A model generated the notes under the pieces. It saw only the letters and a list, made by a program, of their open reading frames with translations, searched no databases and was not told the origin of the DNA. A program made the translations under genes and the position numbers. From positions 1-7,896 of the forward strand of contig CALEEU010000009.1 in assembly GCA_937875975.1 (NCBI GenBank): 7,896 nucleotides of DNA, written 5' to 3'. How positions within the stretch are numbered: the first letter of the stretch is position 1; every line of letters starts with the position of its first letter. Shown piece by piece: positions 1-7,896 of the stretch. This DNA comes from an uncultured Opitutia bacterium (GTDB taxonomy: Bacteria > Verrucomicrobiota > Verrucomicrobiia > Opitutales > UBA953).

Positions 1-632
1 CGCACTTCTGGGGCATGGACGAATGGTATGACGACAAGACGAAGAAGGAAGTGCCGGTCACGCATGCCCTCTCCTTCGAACGCGCCGACCGCGAACTTTG
101 CTTCAACCGCATCCAGAAGAAACTGGCGATGCCCGAAGCCAACCTCCACTTCCCCACGGCCAAGATCGCGGACTTCGTGCAGACGTGGCACGCCGGCGTC
201 CGCTGCGCGGTCATGCAGGGCGGTCAAGGCGACATCAAGCACTGGGCCTTCAACGACCCGCTCAAGCGCACCGGCAAATACAAGGACGCTCCGCCCTCGC
301 CCGCTGAGTACCGCAAGCTCGGCACCCGCATCGTCGAGCTGCATCCCATCACCCTCAGCCAGAACGCCCGCACCTCCGGAGGCGGCAACATCACCATGGT
401 TCCCAAGATGGCCATCACCGTCGGCCCACAGGAAACCTGGTTGGCCGACAAGGTCTCCATCTGGCACGCCGGCGCCCACGACAATCCGCTGGGGCAGCGC
501 CTGACCGCCTTGATGATCTCCAAGCAGATCGCCGATTCAGCCGTCCCGATGTCCCTCCTCGCCGACCACCCGAACGTGCAGTTCAACTACTTCCGCGGCG
601 GCCTGGGCTCCTGTTCGGTCGAGATGCACTGA
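1..632 (+). CDS. NagB-like glucosamine-6-phosphate isomerase/deaminase family protein, 3' part
   Basis: The 5' end lies outside the window; the first full codon is at base 3 and the frame reads HFWGMDEWY before continuing to the TGA at 630-632. The family (NagB/RpiA/CoA-transferase fold) isomerises or deaminates amino-sugar phosphates in the cytoplasm. Supporting landmarks are the MDEW segment, matching the MDEY loop that carries the catalytic Asp of E. coli NagB; GGQGDIKHWAFNDP at about 219-260, matching NagB's GGVGVDGHIAFNEP; and a late segment (MAITVGPQETWLADKVSI) like NagB's ALTVG core strand, followed by PMSLLADHPNV like the usual SALQ-HP ending. The Asp of the DGH motif is displaced and the Glu of FNEP is Asp, so the reaction may differ from that of true NagB. 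The stop is 5 bases before the next start, so the two genes are probably co-transcribed. Family membership is fairly secure; substrate is not. Confidence 0.75.
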   Translation, partial: HFWGMDEWYDDKTKKEVPVTHALSFERADRELCFNRIQKKLAMPEANLHFPTAKIADFVQTWHAGVRCAVMQGGQGDIKHWAFNDPLKRTGKYKDAPPSPAEYRKLGTRIVELHPITLSQNARTSGGGNITMVPKMAITVGPQETWLADKVSIWHAGAHDNPLGQRLTALMISKQIADSAVPMSLLADHPNVQFNYFRGGLGSCSVEMH

Positions 633-637
633 GGACG

Positions 638-2251
638 ATGTTCCGCCAAGCCCTGACCGTCCTCGCCGCTTTGCTCATAGGCGCCTGTGCCTCGTCGGCG
701 CAGACGAAGACCTACGACATCGTCGTGTATGGCGATTCGGCGGCCGCGGTCGCCGCGGCCCTCCAGGCCAAACGACAGGGTTCCAGTGTCGTGCTGGTGA
801 ATACCACGACGTTCCTCGGTGGGATGACCTGTAGTGGCCTTTCGGCCAGCGATATCTTCCACCGCGAAGCGGTCGGCGGCGTGGCCCGCGAGATCTACGG
901 ACGCATCGGCCAGCACTACGGGAAGACCTACGTGGATTACTTCGAACCGCACGTGGCGCAGGGCGCGATGGACGCACTCGTCAAAGAGAGCGGCCTGGAA
1001 GTCGTCATGGACGAACAACTCGACCGCGGTCCTGGCGGCGTCGCGAAGCAAGGTGACCGCATCACCTCCTTCCGCACCCTCTCGGGCAAGGTCTACGCGG
1101 CGAAGGTCTTCATCGACGCTTCCTACGTGGGCGATCTCATGGCCGCCGCGGGCGTAAGTTATGCCGTGGGACGCGAACCTAACGCCCGATACGGGGAATC
1201 GCTCAATGGGATGCAGCGCGGCGACGACAAGCCTCGCACGCACTACACCCAGAAAGACAAGGACCACTTCATCAAGGACGTCGACCCTTACGTCAAACCT
1301 GGCGATCCGACGAGTGGCCTGCTGCCCTTCGTCTACGCCGAAGACCCCGTCAAGGGCGCGGGCGACCATCGTATCCAAGCCTACAACTACCGGCTTTGCG
1401 TGACGACCGACCCGGCGAAGCGACTTCCTTTCGCCAAACCTGCGGGCTATCGCGAACTCGACCACGAGATGCTGCTGCGTAACTTCGAAGCGGGCGACCT
1501 GCGCTTCCCCTCGCTGCTGCACAAACTGCCCAACGGCAAGACCGACTGGAATTCCATGCACGCGGTCGGTACCGATTACGTCGGCGCGAACTGGGAATAT
1601 CCGGAGGCCAGCTACGCCCGGCGCCGCGAAATCGAAGCGGCGCATGAACTCTACATCCGCGGCCACCTCTGGACGCTGGCCAACCACCCGCGCGTGCCCG
1701 AGTCTATCCGTAAGCAGGCCTCCGCCTACGGACTCTGCACCGATGAGTTCACGTCGCGCGGCGGCTTCTCGCCGATGATCTACATCCGCGAAGCCCGACG
1801 CCTCCAAGGCGCCTACGTGATGACTGAACTCGACTGCAAAGGGAAGCGCACGCCGCCGGAACCCGTCGCGCTCGCCAGCTTCGGCCTCGATTCCCATGCG
1901 GTGCGCTACTTCGTGACGAAGCGGGGTTTCCTCGAACGCGACGGCGTGATCTGGAACGTGCCGCCCCGCCCCTACGGCGTCTCTTACCAAAGCCTGATCC
2001 CCAAGAAGGAAGAATGCGCCAACCTACTCGTACCGGTCTGCTTGTCGGCCACCCACGCCGCCCATGGTTCGATTCGGATGGAGCCAGTCTTCATGCAGCT
2101 CGGTCAGGCCGCCGCCATGGCTGCGGGCATCGCCGTCCGCGACAACGTGGCAGTCCAGGACGTGCCCTATGGCCGCGTCCGCGACCTACTTAAGGAAGCC
2201 AACCTGCCCGTCGAGTGGACCGCCCCCGCTAAGTCCAAGAAGGCCAAATAA
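638..2251 (+). CDS. Exported FAD-dependent oxidoreductase (FAD_oxidored, PF12831-like)
   Basis: This is a 537-residue flavoprotein of unknown substrate, probably acting outside the cytoplasm. Residues 2-16 form a short hydrophobic signal. Cys17 follows LIGA, a plausible lipobox, although a signal peptidase I cut after ASSA is also possible. The mature protein opens with a dinucleotide-binding strand-turn-helix, YDIVVYGDSAAAVAAALQA (26-44), in which the usual GxGxxG is GDSAAA, a variant common in this family. Further family landmarks are LGGMTCSGL (60-68), FIDASYVGDLMAAAGVSY near residues 158-175, and the C-terminal block ECANLLVPVCLSATHAAHGSIRMEP followed by LGQAAAMAAGIA. The length is typical. 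The ATG at 638 is chosen because it gives the signal peptide and sits 5 bases after the upstream stop, with a GAGG just before it at 631-634. The NagB-like neighbour suggests a shared role in sugar or glycan breakdown, but that is inference. Confidence 0.87.
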   Translation: MFRQALTVLAALLIGACASSAQTKTYDIVVYGDSAAAVAAALQAKRQGSSVVLVNTTTFLGGMTCSGLSASDIFHREAVGGVAREIYGRIGQHYGKTYVDYFEPHVAQGAMDALVKESGLEVVMDEQLDRGPGGVAKQGDRITSFRTLSGKVYAAKVFIDASYVGDLMAAAGVSYAVGREPNARYGESLNGMQRGDDKPRTHYTQKDKDHFIKDVDPYVKPGDPTSGLLPFVYAEDPVKGAGDHRIQAYNYRLCVTTDPAKRLPFAKPAGYRELDHEMLLRNFEAGDLRFPSLLHKLPNGKTDWNSMHAVGTDYVGANWEYPEASYARRREIEAAHELYIRGHLWTLANHPRVPESIRKQASAYGLCTDEFTSRGGFSPMIYIREARRLQGAYVMTELDCKGKRTPPEPVALASFGLDSHAVRYFVTKRGFLERDGVIWNVPPRPYGVSYQSLIPKKEECANLLVPVCLSATHAAHGSIRMEPVFMQLGQAAAMAAGIAVRDNVAVQDVPYGRVRDLLKEANLPVEWTAPAKSKKAK

Positions 2252-2271
2252 CCCCTTCTGGAAGACGATTA

Positions 2272-2302
2272 GGACTACTTGTCATTATTTTTGACAAAGT
2301 CC
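2272..2302 (+). promoter_or_regulatory. Candidate FurA/PerR-type operator and promoter of the furA-katG unit
   Basis: An inverted repeat is visible: GGACTACTTGTCA (2272-2284), a 7-base AT-rich centre, then TGACAAAGTCC (2292-2302). The arms match over 11 bases if the AC at 2277-2278 is treated as an insertion. The core at 2279-2297, TTGTCATTATTTTTGACAA, is a 19-bp imperfect palindrome with 7 of 9 base pairs complementary; 19 bp is the classical size of Fur-family operators. TTGACA at 2291-2296 is a perfect -35 hexamer inside it, but no good -10 hexamer follows at 17 bases. The palindrome centre is 40 bases before the furA start. Autorepression by FurA is the obvious model and is inference. Confidence 0.55.
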
Positions 2303-2327
2303 AAAACTCGGTCTTGTTCGTGGTCAG

Positions 2328-2750
2328 ATGCGCGACCCGGAAGCCACCCTTCGCCAACACGACCTGCCCGTCACGGCGCAGCGCATCGCTGTCCTCCGCG
2401 CGGTCTCCGGCCACCCCCACGCTACGGCTGACGACCTGACCGCGAGCGTCTGCGGTGATTTGGGCACGATTTCCAGGCAGTCGGTCTATAATGTCCTGAA
2501 TGTCCTCACGGACAAGGGCATCATCCGCCGCATCCAGCCCGCCGATTCCCCGGCTCGCTACGAAGACCGCATCGGGGATAATCATCATCACCTCGTCTGC
2601 CGTTCCTGTGGACGCACCGAAGACGTCTGCTGCGCCGTCGGTGAAGCCCCCTGCCTCAAGGCCCACTCGCACCACGGCTTCAAGATCGACGAAGCCGAAG
2701 TGATCTACTGGGGCACCTGCCCCGCCTGCCAAAAGAAGAAACGTTCCTGA
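2328..2750 (+). CDS. furA: Fur-family peroxide/metal-responsive repressor, FurA/PerR-like
   Basis: This 140-residue protein is a DNA-binding repressor of the Fur superfamily. The N-terminal winged helix includes the recognition-helix region SRQSVYNVLNVL (about 49-60). The C-terminal dimerisation domain carries the pairs Cys91/Cys94 (CRSC) and Cys131/Cys134 (CPAC), which fit the four-Cys structural zinc site of PerR. His31, Glu79 or Asp80, His86, His88 and Asp99 line up with the five PerR regulatory-metal ligands, so oxidation by peroxide at His is plausible. The stretches GDNHHHLVCRSCG, CAVGEAPCL and DEAEVIYWG closely match Mycobacterium tuberculosis FurA as I recall it. Extra Cys101, Cys102 and Cys109 are present. 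It sits directly upstream of katG, as in mycobacteria, where FurA represses katG. The ATG start is chosen because it gives a normal family length; no clear Shine-Dalgarno sequence precedes it. Confidence 0.9.
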   Translation: MRDPEATLRQHDLPVTAQRIAVLRAVSGHPHATADDLTASVCGDLGTISRQSVYNVLNVLTDKGIIRRIQPADSPARYEDRIGDNHHHLVCRSCGRTEDVCCAVGEAPCLKAHSHHGFKIDEAEVIYWGTCPACQKKKRS

Positions 2751-2752
2751 CG

Positions 2753-2780
2753 TCGTTCATCGTTATTCGTTCTTCGTTAC
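2753..2780 (+). repeat. Four 7-bp tandem repeats, TCGTTNN
   Basis: The units are TCGTTCA, TCGTTAT, TCGTTCT and TCGTTAC, beginning at 2753, 2760, 2767 and 2774 with an exact 7-base period. They start two bases after the furA stop codon. The first five bases are invariant and the last two vary. No function can be assigned. Confidence 0.8.
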
Positions 2781-2806
2781 CCTTCCTCCGTTTTCTCTCA
2801 CCTTCG

Positions 2807-2834
2807 AACCGCCAACCGCCAACCGCTAACCGCT
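2807..2834 (+). repeat. Four 7-bp tandem repeats, AACCGCY
   Basis: The units are AACCGCC, AACCGCC, AACCGCT and AACCGCT, beginning at 2807, 2814, 2821 and 2828. Only the last base changes, C in the first two and T in the last two. This is a second heptad array in the same furA-katG spacer, with a sequence unrelated to the first array. The period of 7 cannot keep a reading frame, so it is not coding. Confidence 0.85.
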
Positions 2835-2852
2835 AAAACCTCCTTCGTCCCC

Positions 2853-2877
2853 CAATCCTCCATCCCTCAATCCTCCA
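2853..2877 (+). repeat. 10-bp direct repeat in the G-poor katG leader
   Basis: CAATCCTCCA occurs at 2853-2862 and again at 2868-2877, a 15-base period, ending 6 bases before the katG ATG. The stretch 2833-2883 contains a single G (2847), so there is no Shine-Dalgarno sequence and little chance of local RNA pairing. A C/T/A-rich unstructured leader may help ribosome entry without a Shine-Dalgarno sequence; this is inference. Confidence 0.7.
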
Positions 2878-2883
2878 AACACC

Positions 2884-5094
<2,211 letters not shown>

Positions 5095-5115
5095 GCGATC
5101 CGTCCATCGCCTCCC

Positions 5116-5148
5116 ACGGCCCGCCCTCACCGGCGGGCCGTTTTGTTT
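5116..5148 (+). terminator. Rho-independent terminator after katG
   Basis: A perfect 10-bp stem, ACGGCCCGCC (5116-5125) with GGCGGGCCGT (5132-5141), closes a 6-base loop. It is followed by a T-rich run, TTTTGTTT at 5141-5148. It begins 22 bases after the katG stop and should end the furA-katG transcript, separating it from the next unit. Confidence 0.93.
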
Positions 5149-5222
5149 GGGAAATTCGCCACCCTGGCCCTGACCAATAACCAGCCCGCCGGATGGTCCG
5201 CGAACTGCTGGCCTGATGCTCC

Positions 5223-5241
5223 CTGGGGTTGCAAACCCCGG
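5223..5241 (+). other. Short hairpin upstream of the PSCyt1 gene
   Basis: CTGGGGTT (5223-5230) pairs with AACCCCGG (5234-5241) around a 3-base GCA loop, with one T-G wobble. It lies 22 bases before the next start codon. There is no T run after it, so it is not a terminator. It could be a protein-binding site or a leader hairpin. The rest of 5149-5263 shows no convincing promoter or gene. Confidence 0.4.
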
Positions 5242-5263
5242 ACGGACGGCTTGATTCGGGTCA

Positions 5264-7582
5264 ATGGCCCGCCCCGCCCTATTGCTCGCGCTTGCGCTCT
5301 TCTGGTCCGCCGGGATGGACGCCAAGGTCTCGTTCAACTGGGAGGTTCGTCCGATTCTTTCCGAGCAATGCTTCTCCTGTCACGGCTTTGACGCGAAGCA
5401 CCGCAAGGCCGACCTACGCCTCGATACCCGCGAGGGCGCCTTGGCTGAGAACGATGGCGTCCGCGCGATCATCCCGGGCGACCCCGCGAAGTCCGAACTC
5501 TGGAAGCGGCTACTCTCGCAGGACCCCGAAGAAGTGATGCCGCCGCCCGAGGCGCATAAGCCGAAGCTCACGGCCAAGCAGCGCGAGACCCTCCGCCGCT
5601 GGATCGAAGAAGGCGCGCCTTACGAACCGCACTGGGCCTTCACCGCCCCGATGCGTCCCGCGCTGAAGGAGAAAGGTCCGGCCGCAGTCGACGCGCTCAT
5701 CGACCAAAGACTCAAGGAAGCCGGCCTGACTGCCTCGCCCGAAGCCTCGCCGGACAAGCTGCTACGTCGCCTCTCGCTCGACCTCACAGGCCTGCCGCCG
5801 ACGCCCGCCGAACTCGACGCCTTCCTGCAAGCCCGCGCGAAAGACCCGCAGGCCGCCTACGTCGCCGCCATCGACCGACTACTCGCTTCGCCCGCCTACG
5901 GAGAACGCTGGGGCCGCTGGTGGCTCGACCAGGCCCGCTATGCCGACAGCAACGGCTACTCGATCGACGCCCCGCGCAGCATCTGGAAATACCGCGACTG
6001 GGTGGTGAGCTCGCTCAACGCCGACCTGCCCTTCGACCGCTTCACGGTCGAACAACTCGCGGGTGACCTGTTGCCCGACGCCGGCGAAGCCCAGCGCATC
6101 GCCACGGGCTTCCACCGCAACACGCCCCTCAACCAGGAAGGCGGCATCGACGTCGAGCAGTTCCGCATCGACAGCGTGATCGACCGTGTCGGCACGACGG
6201 GCACGGTCTGGCTCGGACTGACGGTCGGCTGCGCGCAGTGCCATGACCACAAGTTCGACCCGATCACGCAGAAGGAATTCTACCGGATGTTCGCCTTCTT
6301 CAACACCCAGGAGGAGCCGACGATGAAGGTGTCGGATCCGTCCCGCGACGAAGCGAAGCTCGCCGCCGCCGTCCGCGAGGCCGATCAGGCGCTCGCGACG
6401 TTCCTCGATCAGCGCGCCCCTGCCCTGCAGCAATGGGAGTCCGGGCTGACGAAGGCCACGAGCGCCAAGTTCTCCGGGCCGGCGAAGGCCGCCCTGCGCA
6501 AGCCCGCCGCGAAACGCAACGTGACGGAGCGCGCCCTCCTCTTCGCCGCCGGCCCCGGCGCCACGGACAAGGCCTTCAAAGCCCTGCAGAAGAAGGCCAA
6601 GGATACAGCCGACCTGCGTGACGGCGGCCCGACGACGCTCGTCCTCAAGGAACTCGCGAAGCCCCGCAAGACGCACCTGCTGACGGCCGGCGACTTCACG
6701 CGTCCGGCTGAAGAAGTCGCGCCCGGAGTCCTGTCGACCCTCCACTCATTCAAGCCCGACCAAGGCGCCGTCGACCGACTCGACCTCGCGCGTTGGATCG
6801 TCTCCAAAGACAATCCTGTCACCGCCCGCGTGATCGCCAACCGCGTCTGGCAGGCCTACTTCGGCCGCGGCCTCGTCGAGACCGAGAACGACTTCGGTTC
6901 GCAGGGCACGTCGCCTTCCCACCCCGAGCTGCTCGACTGGCTGGCCGTGGAACTCGTCGACCGAGGTTGGAGCCTGAAATCCCTGCACCGCACCATCGTG
7001 CTCACGCGCGCCTACCGTCGCGATTCCGCGAACCGACCCGACCTCATCGAGAAGGATCCCGACAACCGCCTGCTCGCCCGCCAGACGCGCCTTCGCCTCG
7101 ATGCCGAGCTCGTACGCGACTCCGCCCTCGTCGCCAGCGGCCTGCTCACCCACAAGGTCGGCGGCCCGCCCGTCTACCCGCCCATCCCGGAGGGCGTGAT
7201 GTCCCTCGGCCAGGTGAAGCGCGCCTGGAATACCAGCAAGGGAGAAGACCGCACGCGCCGCGGACTCTACACCTTCACCTACCGCGTGACCCCGCCGCCG
7301 GCCTTCGCGGTCTTCGACGCCCCGGACGGACTGTCCACGTGCACGCGACGCAATCGCAGCAACACCCCGCTGCAGGCCCTGACCCTCCTCAACGACCCGG
7401 CCTACTTCGAGGCCGCGCAGGCGCTGGCCAAGGTGATCGAGAAGGAGGGTCTCGCCACCGCCTTCCGTCGCTGCACCTCCCGCGCCCCGGAGGCCGCCGA
7501 ACTCGCCATCCTCACCCCGCTCGACCGACTGTCGGCCGCGCGCGCCCTCCTCAATCTCGACGAGACCATCACCCGTGACTGA
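5264..7582 (+). CDS. Exported PSCyt1-DUF1549-DUF1553 domain protein with two CxxCH haem motifs
   Basis: This 772-residue protein belongs to a large PVC-group family of unknown function. Residues 1-20 form a signal peptide (hydrophobic core 4-16, likely cut after GMDA), placing it in the periplasm. The planctomycete cytochrome c domain (PSCyt1) follows, with CFSCH at 36-40 and a possible axial Met92 in VMPPP. DUF1549 (PSCyt2) spans roughly 140-350 and includes a second haem-type motif, CAQCHDHKFDP, starting at 323. A Lys/Ala-rich linker runs from about 355 to 505. DUF1553 (PSD1) runs from about 506 to 735, with LARWIVSKDNPVTARVIANRVW at its start and SNTPLQALTLLND near its end. Many relatives are nearer 900-1100 residues, so the middle linker here is short. 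The gene overlaps the DUF1501 gene by 8 bases, a pairing typical of the family. Electron transfer or polymer breakdown has been guessed for such proteins but not shown. Confidence 0.93.
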   Translation: MARPALLLALALFWSAGMDAKVSFNWEVRPILSEQCFSCHGFDAKHRKADLRLDTREGALAENDGVRAIIPGDPAKSELWKRLLSQDPEEVMPPPEAHKPKLTAKQRETLRRWIEEGAPYEPHWAFTAPMRPALKEKGPAAVDALIDQRLKEAGLTASPEASPDKLLRRLSLDLTGLPPTPAELDAFLQARAKDPQAAYVAAIDRLLASPAYGERWGRWWLDQARYADSNGYSIDAPRSIWKYRDWVVSSLNADLPFDRFTVEQLAGDLLPDAGEAQRIATGFHRNTPLNQEGGIDVEQFRIDSVIDRVGTTGTVWLGLTVGCAQCHDHKFDPITQKEFYRMFAFFNTQEEPTMKVSDPSRDEAKLAAAVREADQALATFLDQRAPALQQWESGLTKATSAKFSGPAKAALRKPAAKRNVTERALLFAAGPGATDKAFKALQKKAKDTADLRDGGPTTLVLKELAKPRKTHLLTAGDFTRPAEEVAPGVLSTLHSFKPDQGAVDRLDLARWIVSKDNPVTARVIANRVWQAYFGRGLVETENDFGSQGTSPSHPELLDWLAVELVDRGWSLKSLHRTIVLTRAYRRDSANRPDLIEKDPDNRLLARQTRLRLDAELVRDSALVASGLLTHKVGGPPVYPPIPEGVMSLGQVKRAWNTSKGEDRTRRGLYTFTYRVTPPPAFAVFDAPDGLSTCTRRNRSNTPLQALTLLNDPAYFEAAQALAKVIEKEGLATAFRRCTSRAPEAAELAILTPLDRLSAARALLNLDETITRD

Positions 7583-7896
7583 CCCCTTCCGCCTCCTCGG
7601 CCGCACCCGCCGCCACTTCTTCCGCGACTGCGGCGTAGGCCTCGGCTCGATCGCGCTGTCTTCGCTGCTCGCGTCGGACAAACCCGCGCCGTCCGCCGAC
7701 CCGCTTGCGCCTAAGACGCCGCATCACCGCCCCAAGGCCAAGAGCATCATCTACCTCTTCATGGCCGGCGGACCCAGCCAGCTGGAGTTCTTCGACCACA
7801 AGCCCAAGCTCAACGAACTCAACGGGCAGCCGATCCCCGCCAGCTTCATCGAAGGCAAGCGCTTCGCGTTCATGGGCTCGAGCCACCGCGTCAACC
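7575..7896 (+). CDS. DUF1501 protein with Tat signal, 5' part (GTG start)
   Basis: The 107 residues visible match the N-terminus of the DUF1501 family (PF07394, usually about 450 residues); the rest lies outside the window. The start is the GTG at 7575, inside GTGACTGA, which overlaps the upstream stop by 8 bases and implies translational coupling. No other start codon lies close upstream in this frame, and the first ATG is at 7759, after the signal. Residues 11-17, TRRHFFR, fit the twin-arginine motif, followed by the hydrophobic GVGLGSIALSSLLA, so the protein is probably exported folded by Tat. The conserved block IIYLFMAGGPSQLEFFDHKPKLNELNG and the later ESF-like segment ASFIEGKRFAFMG are hallmarks of the family. 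Pfam links the family to the alkaline phosphatase superfamily, but no activity is established. It likely works with the upstream cytochrome-type protein. Confidence 0.92.
   Translation, partial: MTDPFRLLGRTRRHFFRDCGVGLGSIALSSLLASDKPAPSADPLAPKTPHHRPKAKSIIYLFMAGGPSQLEFFDHKPKLNELNGQPIPASFIEGKRFAFMGSSHRVN

Noticed and set aside
587..1990. A 467-residue open frame on the minus strand
   Set aside because: It lies fully opposite the FAD oxidoreductase, whose protein has clear family motifs. Its predicted product has no recognisable motif and an Arg/Val/Ala-rich composition typical of antisense frames in GC-rich codons.
2314..2319. TTGTTC as the -10 box paired with TTGACA at 2291
   Set aside because: It matches the TATAAT consensus poorly although the 17-base spacing is right, so I do not claim a full promoter.
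2753..2834. Heptad arrays as a CRISPR array
   Set aside because: Units are only 7 bases and contiguous, with no 25-40 base repeats or unique spacers.
5223..5241. Hairpin as a terminator
   Set aside because: No T run follows, and a much better terminator is present at 5116-5148.
5143..5391. A small 82-residue frame starting at the katG terminator
   Set aside because: It begins within the terminator T run, overlaps the signal peptide and haem motif of the next gene in another frame, and has no ribosome-binding site.
6746..7681. A 311-residue open frame on the minus strand
   Set aside because: It spans the junction between two convincing genes on the other strand and has no recognisable domain.

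Overview
The window is GC-rich bacterial DNA with every supported gene on the + strand. The pair of an export-signalled protein with PSCyt1, DUF1549 and DUF1553 domains followed by a Tat-exported DUF1501 protein is a hallmark of the Planctomycetota-Verrucomicrobiota (PVC) group. Weak or absent Shine-Dalgarno sequences and the FAD_oxidored-type exported oxidoreductase fit the same group. I favour Verrucomicrobiota, but this is inference from gene content only.

Region 1 (1-2251) is a two-gene unit. It holds the 3' part of a divergent NagB/glucosamine-6-phosphate isomerase-like protein. Five bases after its stop comes an exported FAD-dependent oxidoreductase of the PF12831 type.

Region 2 (2272-5148) is a self-contained oxidative-stress unit. 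It starts with an imperfect palindrome of Fur-box size (19 bp core) that overlaps a TTGACA hexamer. Next is a FurA/PerR-like metalloregulator with recognisable zinc and sensing-site ligands, then a 133-bp spacer, then a full-length catalase-peroxidase (KatG), closed by a strong intrinsic terminator. The spacer is odd: it has two separate runs of four 7-bp tandem repeats, a 10-bp direct repeat, and an almost G-free stretch just before the katG start with no Shine-Dalgarno sequence. The regulator resembles mycobacterial FurA, so this is a furA-katG arrangement best known from Actinobacteria, placed here in a PVC-type genome.

Region 3 (5149-7896) has a short hairpin, then the PSCyt1-DUF1549-DUF1553 protein with two CxxCH haem motifs. 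It is translationally coupled, by an 8-base overlap and a GTG start, to a DUF1501 protein with a twin-arginine signal that runs off the window. The function of this pair is unknown in general.

The most notable points are the heptad-repeat leader of katG, the FurA-KatG unit with its candidate operator, the altered catalytic motif of the NagB-like protein, and the uncharacterised exported cytochrome/DUF1501 pair. I see no mobile element, CRISPR array, tRNA or rRNA.
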